The notes beneath the pieces are model-generated. The model had not been told where the DNA came from, searched no databases, and worked only from the letters and a program-made list of their open reading frames with translations. The translations under genes were made by a program, and so were the position numbers. 64,000 nt of DNA from assembly GCA_965223115.1 (NCBI GenBank), contig OZ244982.1, positions 248,001 to 312,000 of the forward strand, given 5' to 3'. Below, piece by piece: positions 1 through 8,590 of the stretch (the first letter of the stretch is position 1; each line of letters begins with the position of its first letter). This DNA comes from CBDCUI01 sp965223115. GTDB lineage: Bacteria; Pseudomonadota; Gammaproteobacteria; UBA4575.

Positions 1-1
1 T

Positions 2-136
2 GTTGCAATTCGTGATGCATTTGATGCGGCAAAAAGGCAATTAGAAGATTATGCACGTGTACGCAGAGGGGATGTTAAAAGTCACGAGGCTCATTCAAGA
101 GGCTCTCGAGAAAAACGCACATTTTCAGAAGATTAG
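2..136 (+). CDS. HPF/RaiA-family ribosome hibernation factor, C-terminal end (partial)
   Basis: An open frame runs in from the left edge and stops with TAG at 134-136. The 44 visible residues include VAIRDAFDAAKRQLEDYA followed by a basic tail. This matches the last helix of long HPF/RaiA-type ribosome-associated proteins, which bind the 30S subunit and inactivate ribosomes during starvation or stress. The family assignment rests on this C-terminal helix only, because the beta-alpha-beta core lies outside the window. The next gene is on the other strand, so this gene ends its transcription unit. Its stress role fits the USP, Hsp20 and CbpM genes further along. Confidence 0.7.
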   Translation, partial: VAIRDAFDAAKRQLEDYARVRRGDVKSHEAHSRGSREKRTFSED

Positions 137-229
137 TTTTGAATAAAGTGGAGCGGAAGCACAAGTAAAAGTAACTATAGTAAGTTTTTCAGGCAAACAA
201 ATACCTGGAGTTACAGGGGATTTATAATT

Positions 230-433
230 TTACTGGTGAATTAAACCTTTTTGGTTGGAGGGTACTTCACTTGGTGGTTTTTCAGGCACTTCAATGGGGC
301 TGGGGTTGATTTCTGGTGGGTTGTCTAATGGTATCTCTGTGGGAGTTTGTTTAGATGGTGTTTCAGGTGGACTAGCAGGTGGGATCTCGGGATCACCATT
401 TTTACCTTGTATATACTTTGTTTCAGTGGCCAT
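230..433 (-). CDS. Small proline-rich protein, unknown function
   Basis: A 67-residue frame is dominated by proline, glutamate and serine, with repeated short units such as PPETP, PPEIN and PPSEVP over residues 15-60. There is no signal peptide or membrane segment, so it is probably an extended, disordered cytoplasmic peptide. It starts three bases after the stop of the 32-codon membrane peptide at 437-535, so the two are probably co-transcribed. Only a weak purine stretch precedes the ATG. The opposite strand also has a 61-codon open frame here. I prefer the minus frame because of its regular proline periodicity and its position in the pair. No function is recognised. Confidence 0.5.
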   Translation of the reverse strand: MATETKYIQGKNGDPEIPPASPPETPSKQTPTEIPLDNPPEINPSPIEVPEKPPSEVPSNQKGLIHQ

Positions 434-436
434 TCT

Positions 437-535
437 TTAGAGCTGTGAAAGTATTGGGCTTGAAAAGATAATGATCAATGCCAGTATTGCAATCATGAGT
501 AATATAATCATTTTATGTTTAGCCATTTTTTCCAT
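437..535 (-). CDS. Single-span membrane microprotein (32 aa)
   Basis: A 32-codon frame begins with ATG at 535-533 and ends with TAA at 439-437. An AGGAAA Shine-Dalgarno sits a few bases upstream of the ATG. The product starts with a short basic segment (MEKMAKHK) followed by one hydrophobic helix of about 20 residues and a short polar tail. This is the topology of an inner-membrane microprotein with the positive charges inside. It lies three bases before the proline-rich gene. The ribosome binding site and clean topology support it, but no family is recognised. Confidence 0.5.
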   Translation of the reverse strand: MEKMAKHKMIILLMIAILALIIIFSSPILSQL

Positions 536-611
536 TGTGTGTTTCCTATTCCTATGGATTTTTAGTTAAGTTAAATAGTACTTGTTGTTATGGCAAGTAA
601 ATTGACATAAA

Positions 612-1037
612 TCATCTTACTTCATAATCTTCTGTTGAATAACCTAGTTTAGTTAAGCCTTCTTCCAAGTAATTGGATAGTAAAGGGGTGCCGATCAAGT
701 AATCTGCCGTATTATTAGTCCAGCTATCGCCTGCTTCTTGTAGAGCGTCGTCCCATTCTTCTGTTGAATATGTTCCACGCCCTAACCACATTAGTGCCAC
801 TAATTGCACTTGCTGATCAGGTTCTAAATCATCAATCATTGATTTGAGTTCGTTATAGGTTGGATCATCCATATGATCCGCAAGTACTTGCATTGCCCAA
901 TCAGAAGTTGAGCTTAACGGCTCTTCAGGGATGGAAACTTGCTCTTTGGCATGAAATTCACGAGCCAAAATTATAATATAACCTATGGTTTCAGGGTTAA
1001 CAGCTAATTGTGTTTTTTCATCCATTTTTAATATCAC
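612..1037 (-). CDS. DUF3775 family protein
   Basis: This 141-residue acidic protein resembles the DUF3775 family: an N-terminal segment of the type NPETIGYIIILAREF, a central MWLGRG, and a C-terminal IGTPLLSNYLEEGL. The function of the family is unknown. The GTG start at 1037-1035 overlaps the TGA stop of ftsH (1036-1034) as GTGA, which implies translational coupling. An in-frame ATG four codons later (1025-1023) is the alternative start. No signal peptide or membrane segment is present. Coupling to ftsH suggests a role with that protease, but this is inference. Confidence 0.7.
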   Translation of the reverse strand: MILKMDEKTQLAVNPETIGYIIILAREFHAKEQVSIPEEPLSSTSDWAMQVLADHMDDPTYNELKSMIDDLEPDQQVQLVALMWLGRGTYSTEEWDDALQEAGDSWTNNTADYLIGTPLLSNYLEEGLTKLGYSTEDYEVR

Positions 1038-2908
1038 ACTATTTTAATACTTGCTGCTAAAGGAATTTGTTTCTGCAGTAATTTAAGTTCTGTCTCAGCT
1101 AAAGTTTCTTTTTCAAGTAACATTTTAGCACCATTTTCAAGCACATCTCGGTTTTGAATTAAAATGTTTGTTGCTTTCTTAAATGCAGTGTTGATGAGTT
1201 CTCGTACAGCACAATCTATTTCGCGTGCGGTTTCTTCACTAAAGTCTCGCTTATTTAATCCTGTTATGCCTTCTAAAAACAAAGGTGCTTCCTCTTGATA
1301 GACAACTTGACCAAGTTTTTCGTCCATGCCGTATCTTGTGACCATGCTTCTTGCAATATCAGTTGCTTTAGCAAGATCATCCGCAGCACCTGTAGATAGA
1401 TGTTTAAAAACCAGTTGCTCTGATGCACGACCACCAAGCAGTACTGCCATTTTGTTTTCAAGCTCTTCTCGTGTCATTAAAAATCGATCTTCAGTGGGGC
1501 GTTGTATAGTATAACCGAGTGCGCCGATGCCTCTTGGGATAATAGAAATTTTATGTACTGGATCTATACCTGGTAATGACATTGCAACAAGGGCATGTCC
1601 CATTTCGTGGTGTGCAACGACTTCTCTTTCTTTTGAGTTAAGTAAGCGGTTTTTCTTTTCAAGTCCTGCTACGATTCGTTCAATTGCTTGGCTAAAATCA
1701 TCTAGAGTAACTTCATTACCTTTACGTCGGGTTGCTAACAATGCAGCCTCATTGACTAAGTTAGCAAGGTCGGCCCCAGTAAAACCAGGTGTTAATGCTG
1801 CTATGCTTTCTAAATCAATATCTTTAGACAGCTGAATTTTTTTAATGTGTACTTTTAGAATTTGCACACGCCCTAGTTTATCTGGGCGATCAACAAGCAC
1901 TTGTCGATCAAATCGTCCAGCACGCAAAAGAGCAGGATCTAAAATTTCCGGACGATTCGTTGCAGCTAACAAGACTAATCCTTTACTTGGGTCAAAACCA
2001 TCCATTTCTGACAGCAATTGATTTAGGGTTTGTTCTTTTTCGTCATGTCCACCACTAACTGGACTAATCCCTCGTGCACGTCCAAGCGCATCTAGTTCAT
2101 CAATAAAAATTATTGCAGGTGCTTTTTGTCGTGCCTGTTCAAACAGATCACGAACTCGTGCGGCACCTACGCCAACAAACATTTCTACGAATTCAGAACC
2201 ATTGATTGAGAAAAAAGGAACTCTAGCTTCACCAGCTACGGCTCTTGCAAGCAATGTTTTTCCAGTTCCTGGTGGTCCAACCAATAGAATACCTTTGGGA
2301 ATTCTTGCGCCAAGTTTTCCATAGCCTTGAGGGTCATTTAAAAAATTAATAATTTCTTGAAGTTCTTCTTTTGCTTCATCAACACCTGCAACATCTGCAA
2401 AAGTAACTTTGGTGTCTTTTTCAACATAAACTTTAACTTTGCTTTTACCAATCTCCATCATTCCGCCACTCATGCTTCCCATGCGGCGAAACAAATAAGA
2501 CCATAATGCTAAAAAAATAAGAATAGGTATTATCCAGGACATAATATTGCCAAGCCAACGACTTTCTTTTTTGCCAGCAAAACTAACACCAGAAGCTTCT
2601 AAGTCGTCAATTAATTTGGGATCTTCCAAGCGTACAGTGAAAAAAGAGCGTTCAGTATCACCATTTTTCTTTAAAGTTTGTGTTCGCTCATATGGCAATA
2701 AATCTTCGATATCTCTGAGTATAATAGTTCCAGAAATATCTGTATCAGTAAGTCTTATTTTGTCAAGCTTTTTTGCTTTTAGTAATACTTTAAATTCACT
2801 ATAAGTTAAGTTTTCAATGCGTGGAGGATTGAAAAAGCTTTGCAAGTAAGCAATTAATAAAAAAACGAAAACAAAATACCAAATTGAAAATTGGTGTTTA
2901 TTTTCCAT
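1034..2908 (-). CDS. ftsH: ATP-dependent zinc metalloprotease FtsH
   Basis: This 624-residue membrane-anchored AAA+ protease degrades damaged or regulatory membrane and cytosolic proteins. There are transmembrane helices at about 9-24 and 121-141 with a periplasmic domain between. The AAA module has Walker A GPPGTGKT (211-218), Walker B IIFIDE (266-271) and the second region of homology around 316-336. The M41 peptidase domain has the zinc site HEMGH (434-438) and a likely third ligand in the AADD segment near 510. The length is normal for the family. HEMGH replaces the commoner HEAGH, which should not affect zinc binding. A perfect FNR box lies 65 bp upstream of the start, so this copy may be induced at low oxygen. 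It may be a second, stress-specific FtsH, but the rest of the genome is not visible. Confidence 0.96.
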   Translation of the reverse strand: MENKHQFSIWYFVFVFLLIAYLQSFFNPPRIENLTYSEFKVLLKAKKLDKIRLTDTDISGTIILRDIEDLLPYERTQTLKKNGDTERSFFTVRLEDPKLIDDLEASGVSFAGKKESRWLGNIMSWIIPILIFLALWSYLFRRMGSMSGGMMEIGKSKVKVYVEKDTKVTFADVAGVDEAKEELQEIINFLNDPQGYGKLGARIPKGILLVGPPGTGKTLLARAVAGEARVPFFSINGSEFVEMFVGVGAARVRDLFEQARQKAPAIIFIDELDALGRARGISPVSGGHDEKEQTLNQLLSEMDGFDPSKGLVLLAATNRPEILDPALLRAGRFDRQVLVDRPDKLGRVQILKVHIKKIQLSKDIDLESIAALTPGFTGADLANLVNEAALLATRRKGNEVTLDDFSQAIERIVAGLEKKNRLLNSKEREVVAHHEMGHALVAMSLPGIDPVHKISIIPRGIGALGYTIQRPTEDRFLMTREELENKMAVLLGGRASEQLVFKHLSTGAADDLAKATDIARSMVTRYGMDEKLGQVVYQEEAPLFLEGITGLNKRDFSEETAREIDCAVRELINTAFKKATNILIQNRDVLENGAKMLLEKETLAETELKLLQKQIPLAASIKIV

Positions 2909-2972
2909 AAGATAATAATTAAATCGTTACATATATATTTTATAAAACTAATATAAAAATTGGTTTTGTTGG

Positions 2973-2986
2973 TTGATATGTATCAA
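2973..2986. promoter_or_regulatory. FNR box between ftsH and the rhomboid gene
   Basis: TTGAT-ATGT-ATCAA matches the FNR consensus TTGAT-N4-ATCAA at all ten defined positions. It lies between divergent genes. On the plus strand a TATATT hexamer at 3007-3012 puts a start site near 3019, about 40 bp from the box centre, the activating class II position. On the minus strand TATTAG at 2953-2948 gives a similar arrangement for ftsH. Either or both genes could be FNR targets. Confidence 0.75.
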
Positions 2987-3125
2987 GGTAGATAATTATA
3001 TATATGTATATTGTTTTATATTAGATTGTACATGCCATATTTAGTTTGTAAAACCCAGTAGTTTCAATAACATACAAATACATAACAATGATCTATAACG
3101 ATAATTTTTTAAAATAAGGTTATAC

Positions 3126-3764
3126 ATGACAAGTTTTACTAACTCGTATTCTTCTATTCCTCCTGTCGTCAAATCTCTACTAATTGTAAATGGAGTCATG
3201 TTCTTGTTGGAAATGTATATGGGTAATGCCATGATTGTGAAGCTAGCACTATGGCCATTAGATCTCGTGCCGGGGCCAGATGTAGCATCTTTAAGACCAA
3301 CTTTTCAAATCTCTCAGTTAGTGACCTATGCATTTTTACATGCTGGAGTTATGCATTTGTTGTTGAATATGTATGCGCTATGGATGTTTGGATCAAGGAT
3401 TGAGAATTTATGGGGCTCTAAAGTATTCGCAATATATTACTTTGTGTGTGTCATAGGTGCTGGTTTAATACAGTTATTTGTTTCTTCTCAAGGTGAAAAT
3501 ATTTATCCGACTGTGGGGGCGTCAGGTGGTGTATTTGGTTTGCTATTGGCTTTTGGTATGTTTTATCCAAGGGAACGGCTTATTCTTATTTTTCCACCCA
3601 TACCTATGGAAGCAAGATGGTTTGTCATCATCTTCGGTGCTATTGAGCTATGGTTTGGAATTACTGGTACAGCAGAAGGAATTGCACACTTTGCCCATTT
3701 AGGTGGCATGTTATTTGGCTTTATCCTTATTCTTTACTGGAAAAAGAACCCACCAAGATTCTAA
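3126..3764 (+). CDS. Rhomboid family intramembrane serine protease
   Basis: This 212-residue polytopic membrane protein cleaves transmembrane substrates within the bilayer. The catalytic serine lies in GASGG (131-135, Ser133) at the start of a helix. The partner histidine is in AHFAHLGG (His188/His191) of a later helix. The segment HAGVMHLLLNMYALW (72-86) is the usual conserved loop and helix. About six hydrophobic segments give the minimal prokaryotic rhomboid core with no extra domain. The gene is divergent from ftsH and shares with it a gap containing a perfect FNR box. The LOG-family gene follows 20 bp downstream. Substrates cannot be inferred. Confidence 0.9.
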   Translation: MTSFTNSYSSIPPVVKSLLIVNGVMFLLEMYMGNAMIVKLALWPLDLVPGPDVASLRPTFQISQLVTYAFLHAGVMHLLLNMYALWMFGSRIENLWGSKVFAIYYFVCVIGAGLIQLFVSSQGENIYPTVGASGGVFGLLLAFGMFYPRERLILIFPPIPMEARWFVIIFGAIELWFGITGTAEGIAHFAHLGGMLFGFILILYWKKNPPRF

Positions 3765-3784
3765 TTTTAATACTTAATACTGCA

Positions 3785-4735
3785 ATGAACAAAAAAACGG
3801 TAAGATCTGAAATCCCACTTCCGGCTGATCCTTCTAAACGTAAAGAGTCACTTCCTTGGCAAACACCTAAATCACCAGCAGAAGATCCTCAATGTAAAGA
3901 AAAATTAAAGGCTATTCTTGATAGCCCGTCTTATGTGTCTGCGATTGAAGATGTAGATTTTTTGGCAGGTGATGATGCGCGTGGTGTACGTTTGGCACTT
4001 GATTATCTTAAACCAGATAGATTGTTAAAAGAACATGGTGTTGAAAATACAATTGTTGTATTTGGTAGTACACGAATAGCAGAACCTACAGCAGCAGAAA
4101 ATAAAGTTATTCGTTTGCGAACTGAGCTTAAGGCTAATCCAAATGATGAAGCATTAGCGAGAAAGCTTTTTGTTGCTGAACGCATTTTAAAGAAAAGTCA
4201 TTATTATGAAGTTGCCCGAGAATTTTCAAAATTAGTGGCCAACTCTGGTGATGGTCCAAGAGATACGCGATTGGTAGTAATGACCGGGGGTGGTCCAGGA
4301 ATAATGGAAGCAGCAAATCGTGGTGCTCATGAAGTAGGCGCTATAAATGTAGGTTTAAATATCACATTGCCACTTGAACAGTTTCCTAATCCTTATATAA
4401 GCCCAGAACTGTGTTTTCAATTTCATTATTTTGCATTACGTAAAATGCATTTCATGATGAGGGCGAAAGCATTAGTAGCATTTCCTGGTGGTTATGGAAC
4501 TCTTGATGAGGTATTTGAAACATTAACATTAATTCAAACACGAAAAATTAAGCCTGTACCAGTCATTTTGGCAGGTGAAGAATATTGGCGTAAAGCATTT
4601 GATATTGATTTCTTGCTTGATGAAGGTGTTATCGATGAAGAAGATCGTGATTTATTCTGGTATGCAGAAACTGCTGAAGAAATCTGGGAAGGTCTATTAT
4701 GTTGGTATGAACACAATGGCGAGATACTTATTTAA
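3785..4735 (+). CDS. LOG family protein (putative nucleoside-5'-monophosphate phosphoribohydrolase)
   Basis: This 316-residue Rossmann-fold protein of the LOG/lysine decarboxylase-like family typically splits the base from a nucleoside 5'-monophosphate, as in cytokinin activation. The diagnostic phosphate-binding motifs are GGGPGIM (168-174) and PGGYGTLDE (234-242). The first 85 residues are an extension ahead of the core. I place the start at ATG 3785. An upstream in-frame extension to 3650 would overlap the rhomboid coding sequence and translates to an implausible cysteine/tryptophan-rich stretch. The MBL-fold gene starts 6 bp downstream, so the rhomboid, LOG and MBL genes may form one unit. 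The family call is firm, the substrate is unknown. Confidence 0.88.
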   Translation: MNKKTVRSEIPLPADPSKRKESLPWQTPKSPAEDPQCKEKLKAILDSPSYVSAIEDVDFLAGDDARGVRLALDYLKPDRLLKEHGVENTIVVFGSTRIAEPTAAENKVIRLRTELKANPNDEALARKLFVAERILKKSHYYEVAREFSKLVANSGDGPRDTRLVVMTGGGPGIMEAANRGAHEVGAINVGLNITLPLEQFPNPYISPELCFQFHYFALRKMHFMMRAKALVAFPGGYGTLDEVFETLTLIQTRKIKPVPVILAGEEYWRKAFDIDFLLDEGVIDEEDRDLFWYAETAEEIWEGLLCWYEHNGEILI

Positions 4736-4741
4736 TAAAAT

Positions 4742-6139
4742 ATGAAATTATCATTTCATGGTGCAGATCAAGATGTTACCGGATCATGCCACTTGGTAGA
4801 GTGTGCAGGTAAACGTGTACTGATTGATTGTGGCTTGTATCAAGGTAGTAGGGAGCTCGTTGAAGAAAATACTGGCCCATTTGGATTTGATCCAAATAGC
4901 ATAGATTATTTGTTGCTTACGCATGCGCATCTTGATCATTGTGGACGTGTTCCTTTATTAGTAAAGAGGGGTTTTAAAGGAGAAATAATTGCGACTGCAG
5001 CGTCAATAGAGTTAGCTAGATTAATTATGCTGGATTCTGCAGGTTTGCAAGAAGAGGAAGCACGCTATCAGCTGCGTAAAATACGACGACGTGGTGGAAA
5101 ATTATCTTCTAATCAAATTAAACCTTTGTACACAATATTAGACGCATTAAATAGTCTCGAATATTTTGGTCGCAAAGCTGGCTATAATGAGCCCATTCAG
5201 CTAACTCCTAATGTTAAAGCAACATTTATTGATGCTGGGCACATACTTGGTTCTGCGTCTATATTATTAGAGCTAAAAGAAGAGTACCACCAGCATCGTT
5301 TATTGTTTTCTGGTGATCTTGGCTATAGTGGCCGCATCATTTTGCGTGACCCTGCTATACCACCATCTGTTAATACAGTAGTAATGGAAACTACATATGG
5401 TGATCGCGTGCATAAACAATTACAGCCATCAGTGGATGAACTTTTTGCAGTAATTAATGAAACCATCGGCCGTGGAGGAAACGTAATTATTCCTACTTTT
5501 GCCTTAGAGCGTACACAGGAAATTCTTTATACTCTGCGTGAAGGGATTAAAAATCAACATATGAAGCATTATGCTAATGTGTTTCTTGATTCACCTATGG
5601 CAATCTCGGCTACACAAATATTTGAACGTCACCCGGAATGTTTAAATGCCGAAACTCTAAAAATATTGCATGAAAGTAAAGATGTATTTAGCCCTCCTGG
5701 TTTACATTTTACGCGTGAAACTGCTGAATCCATGGCGATAAATCAAATTTACAGTGGCGCTATAATCATGGCGGGTTCTGGAATGTGTACAGGAGGTCGT
5801 GTGCGACATCATCTGAAGCATAATCTGTGGCGAAAAGAATGCAGTGTTGTTTTTGTTGGCTACGCTGCTCGAGGCACTCTTGCTAGAAGTATTATTGATG
5901 GTGCAAAAAATGTGCGTATATTTGGTGAAGAAATTCCAGTTAGAGCAAGTATTCACACTATTGGGGGGTTCTCTGCGCATGCAGATCAAGCAGAGCTACT
6001 TGCATGGCACGCTAAAACTGGAAACCCCAAAACAACTTTCCTAGTGCATGGTGAGGATAAATGCATGCATGCTTTTTCAAAAAAATTACATGGCACTATT
6101 GTTAAAATGCCTGAATTACATCAGTCATTTAAGTTATAA
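4742..6139 (+). CDS. MBL-fold/beta-CASP RNA metallohydrolase (Ysh1/CPSF73-like)
   Basis: This 465-residue protein has a metallo-beta-lactamase fold with the metal motif HAHLDH (61-66), further ligands at GHILGSAS and SGDLGYSG, a beta-CASP domain, and a C-terminal RNA-specificity motif with GGFSAHADQ (His about 413). Members are exo- or endonucleases that act on RNA. Bacterial homologues of this length without the RNase J C-terminal domain are widespread but little studied. The gene lies 6 bp after the LOG gene. All catalytic motifs look intact, so I expect an active cytoplasmic nuclease. Confidence 0.9.
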   Translation: MKLSFHGADQDVTGSCHLVECAGKRVLIDCGLYQGSRELVEENTGPFGFDPNSIDYLLLTHAHLDHCGRVPLLVKRGFKGEIIATAASIELARLIMLDSAGLQEEEARYQLRKIRRRGGKLSSNQIKPLYTILDALNSLEYFGRKAGYNEPIQLTPNVKATFIDAGHILGSASILLELKEEYHQHRLLFSGDLGYSGRIILRDPAIPPSVNTVVMETTYGDRVHKQLQPSVDELFAVINETIGRGGNVIIPTFALERTQEILYTLREGIKNQHMKHYANVFLDSPMAISATQIFERHPECLNAETLKILHESKDVFSPPGLHFTRETAESMAINQIYSGAIIMAGSGMCTGGRVRHHLKHNLWRKECSVVFVGYAARGTLARSIIDGAKNVRIFGEEIPVRASIHTIGGFSAHADQAELLAWHAKTGNPKTTFLVHGEDKCMHAFSKKLHGTIVKMPELHQSFKL

Positions 6140-6224
6140 AAATTTTAGTAACTTTCTAATATGGTAAGTAAAATTATGATAATTACACTATCACTAAATA
6201 TGTAAATAATTTGATACGATTACA

Positions 6225-6557
6225 TTATTTATTTTTGTCGCCATGCATGTGTTTTTTATGCTTGCCTTTTTTCATTTCATCAGCTGTTAATTTCCCGTCT
6301 CCATTTATATCTTTCTTCATGAAACACATTTCTTTATGCGCCATGAATTCCTCTCTACTAATTTCTCCATCACCATCAGTATCCATTTTTTTCATTCCGT
6401 GTTCACCGTGATTTTGAGCTAGCATATAAATTGATGATTGTTGATTAGTATTAAAAGGGTCTTCTATTGCTTTGCTGATTGATGGGATGAATATTTGTGA
6501 AACTAGTATGAAGCCCATAGATATTAACACTAGTTTTAACTTGAATGTATTCAACAT
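6225..6557 (-). CDS. Secreted EF-hand calcium-binding protein
   Basis: This 110-residue protein has an N-terminal signal-like hydrophobic helix (about 8-30). Two EF-hand loops follow: DTDGDGEISREE (59-70) and DINGDGKLTADE (83-94), each with Asp/Asn at the calcium positions and Glu at position 12. The C-terminal tail is very rich in Lys and His and could bind another metal. A GAGGAGC Shine-Dalgarno lies 8 bases before the ATG, which supports the start. The protein is probably exported and binds Ca2+. Its partner is unknown. It stands alone, convergent with the MBL gene. Confidence 0.85.
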   Translation of the reverse strand: MLNTFKLKLVLISMGFILVSQIFIPSISKAIEDPFNTNQQSSIYMLAQNHGEHGMKKMDTDGDGEISREEFMAHKEMCFMKKDINGDGKLTADEMKKGKHKKHMHGDKNK

Positions 6558-6694
6558 TTAATTGCTCCTCATGTATAGGTAAAAATAGTCATGCCATTGA
6601 TGTATGTAATATAACTATCGATATGAAATTTGTTCTCATAGTGATTTTATATTCTGAGCAAAGCTCAATATATATTAACAATAAAAAATGATTA

Positions 6695-6708
6695 TTGATA
6701 AAAGTCAA
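6695..6708 (+). promoter_or_regulatory. FNR box upstream of the DUF4405 gene
   Basis: TTGAT-AAAA-GTCAA differs from the FNR consensus at one position. Its centre is about 64 bp before the preferred ATG at 6766. Possible -10 elements are TTATGT at 6725-6730 and TATTAG at 6740-6745. Because the box lies downstream of an alternative ATG at 6688, a start at that ATG is unlikely. Confidence 0.55.
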
Positions 6709-6765
6709 ATATATCTCATAAAATTATGTTTTGATGTTTTATTAGACATCAGTCAAGTGATATTT

Positions 6766-7161
6766 ATGTTAAAGAAATCAATATTAATAGTCTTTGTTGA
6801 TATAGCTGCTTTTATCAGTTTTATATTTGTAGTTTCTACAGGTGTGTTGATGCGATATGTGCTACCACCAGGAAGCGGGCAATTTACAGAAATATTAGGC
6901 ATGTCTCGACATGATTGGGGTAGTACTCATTTTTATATTACATTTCTATTTTTAGTTATATTGTCCATGCATTTAATACTGCATTGGAGATTTATTAGTG
7001 GTATTTTTGATAGAAATATTAAAGGAGCCAGTATTTCCAGGATAATTCTTGGGCTGATTGGGATAGTTGCAGTGTTAGCTATAGCAGTTGCCCCATTTGT
7101 TATGCCTAAAGAATATTCTGGTGGGGTTAAGGGATATCAACTTGGCAAACATAGAAAATAA
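6766..7161 (+). CDS. DUF4405 membrane protein (cytochrome b-like)
   Basis: This 131-residue protein has four hydrophobic helices. The pattern TGVLMRYVLPPGSG then SRHDWGSTHFY and a helix with MHLILHW is typical of DUF4405. These proteins resemble small b-type cytochromes, and the histidines in RHDW, THFY and HLILHW are candidate haem ligands. I chose ATG 6766 rather than 6688 because the added 26 residues are not family-like and an FNR box lies between the two ATGs. Control by FNR would fit a role in anaerobic electron flow. That role is inference. Confidence 0.8.
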   Translation: MLKKSILIVFVDIAAFISFIFVVSTGVLMRYVLPPGSGQFTEILGMSRHDWGSTHFYITFLFLVILSMHLILHWRFISGIFDRNIKGASISRIILGLIGIVAVLAIAVAPFVMPKEYSGGVKGYQLGKHRK

Positions 7162-7207
7162 TATTTTTATTTGTTATAAATTTCTATATTAAACTGAATA
7201 CTCTTGA

Positions 7208-8374
7208 TTAAGAGTGTAAGACTTTGTTTAGAGCGAGCCGTGTAAAAATAGGTCCAATAATTTCAAAAAATATAGTTGTACTTATCACAATCGATAACAG
7301 CAGTTGCTGATATTGAGGAAACTGGCTTGATGCAACTAATGCCATACCTACTGCAATTCCCGCTTGAGGTAATAAAGCAGGACCAATCCAAATTTGTGTA
7401 CATTTATTAGCCTTGCTTATTCTGGCGCCTAAAAATCCTCCTAATATTTTTCCTATAATGCGAGAAATTATGTAAGCAATTCCAATTAACCCAATACTGG
7501 AAAGCGATTGGAGTGAAAGAGATGCGCCCGCTAAAGTAAAGAAAATAATCAGAAATATCCATTCGATACCTTCTATAGCGTGAAATGGATAATCATGATG
7601 TTTTGCTAGATTGACAATTACGCAACCCATTACAATAGAGGTAATTAGAAAAGATACATTTAACCAGTTTGCGAGGCCGCCACATAAAAATACAAGCCCC
7701 AGAGCTTCTGCTAAAATCGGTTGTCCAGGATTTAATCGACCTGTTAAATATGCTGCAGGTAAGCCAATTATAATACCTAAAATAATGGCTCCACCTATTT
7801 CACTAATAGTTTCCGTAATAAGATAAAATGATTGTTCACCACCATTCATGGCACCGACAAATGCCATGCCTATACTAAATATAATTAGACCTAAAGCATC
7901 ATCTATAGCAACAATAGAGACTAATAAATTAGCAAATGGGCCTTTGTAATTTGATTCAGAAATAACATCAATAGTAGCAGCCGGAGCTGTAGCAGTAGCA
8001 ATACAGCCAAGCAAAATTGCAAGTTGTATTTCCATACCAAATAAATACAAGCATATACTAACGATACTCATTGTAATAATGACTGCTGAACCGGATATCC
8101 ATAGGGTTTTGTTAATTGTTCCTTGTATAGATTTACGTGAAAGTTTGCCCCCTATCAAAAAACCAACCATCAATAATGCAATATCAGCTAAGATTTCAAA
8201 CTGACTGGTGACTACAGGAGGAATTAAATTTAAAACATCTTTCCCAATGATCACTCCAAAAATTAGTAAAAGAGTAACTCTTGGTAAAAAAGTTCTTTTT
8301 CCGATGGCATCAGCTGCTATTGCGAGTAATAAAATACCACCAATCGCAATGAGAAACTGAGTCGATGATTGCAT
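7208..8374 (-). CDS. Cation:proton antiporter (CPA2/KefB-like membrane domain)
   Basis: This 388-residue protein has about 12 transmembrane helices of the Na+/H+ exchanger fold. The segment PAATIDVISESNYKGP followed by IDDALGL carries the paired acidic residues typical of the transport core. There is no C-terminal TrkA-N/RCK domain, so it is not a full Kef system. It probably exchanges Na+ or K+ for H+ across the inner membrane. It is divergent from the phosphotransferase/kinase gene, and the shared gap holds a near-consensus FNR box. A short hairpin overlaps its stop codon at 7200-7215. Confidence 0.87.
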   Translation of the reverse strand: MQSSTQFLIAIGGILLLAIAADAIGKRTFLPRVTLLLIFGVIIGKDVLNLIPPVVTSQFEILADIALLMVGFLIGGKLSRKSIQGTINKTLWISGSAVIITMSIVSICLYLFGMEIQLAILLGCIATATAPAATIDVISESNYKGPFANLLVSIVAIDDALGLIIFSIGMAFVGAMNGGEQSFYLITETISEIGGAIILGIIIGLPAAYLTGRLNPGQPILAEALGLVFLCGGLANWLNVSFLITSIVMGCVIVNLAKHHDYPFHAIEGIEWIFLIIFFTLAGASLSLQSLSSIGLIGIAYIISRIIGKILGGFLGARISKANKCTQIWIGPALLPQAGIAVGMALVASSQFPQYQQLLLSIVISTTIFFEIIGPIFTRLALNKVLHS

Positions 8375-8483
8375 TTACAAATGTGTTTGATCAAATATTT
8401 GATAGAAATAATTTTGCATACAAGTGCTAGCAATATCAAATGTTAAAATATATTTACTATAAAAAGTCTAAACAGTTGTAGTA

Positions 8484-8497
8484 TTGATTTATCTCAA
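8484..8497. promoter_or_regulatory. FNR box between the antiporter and phosphotransferase/kinase genes
   Basis: TTGAT-TTAT-CTCAA has one mismatch to the FNR consensus. It lies in the divergent gap, with its centre 116 bp from the antiporter start and 100 bp from the kinase start. A TATTGT hexamer near 8520-8525 would place a plus-strand start site at the class II distance. Target direction is uncertain. Confidence 0.5.
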
Positions 8498-8590
8498 TAT
8501 ATTTGTAGTAATAAACACTTATTGTTTATTTCTGTATTAGTTTCTAATAATGACTAATTTTATATATTTTCTTGTAAATAGGCCTCATGA

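Noticed and set aside
6688..6765. N-terminal extension of the DUF4405 protein from ATG 6688
   Set aside because: It overlaps the FNR box, is not family-like and has no ribosome site.
8387..8394. TTGATCAA upstream of the antiporter, resembling an FNR box
   Set aside because: The half-sites lack the 4-bp spacer that FNR requires.
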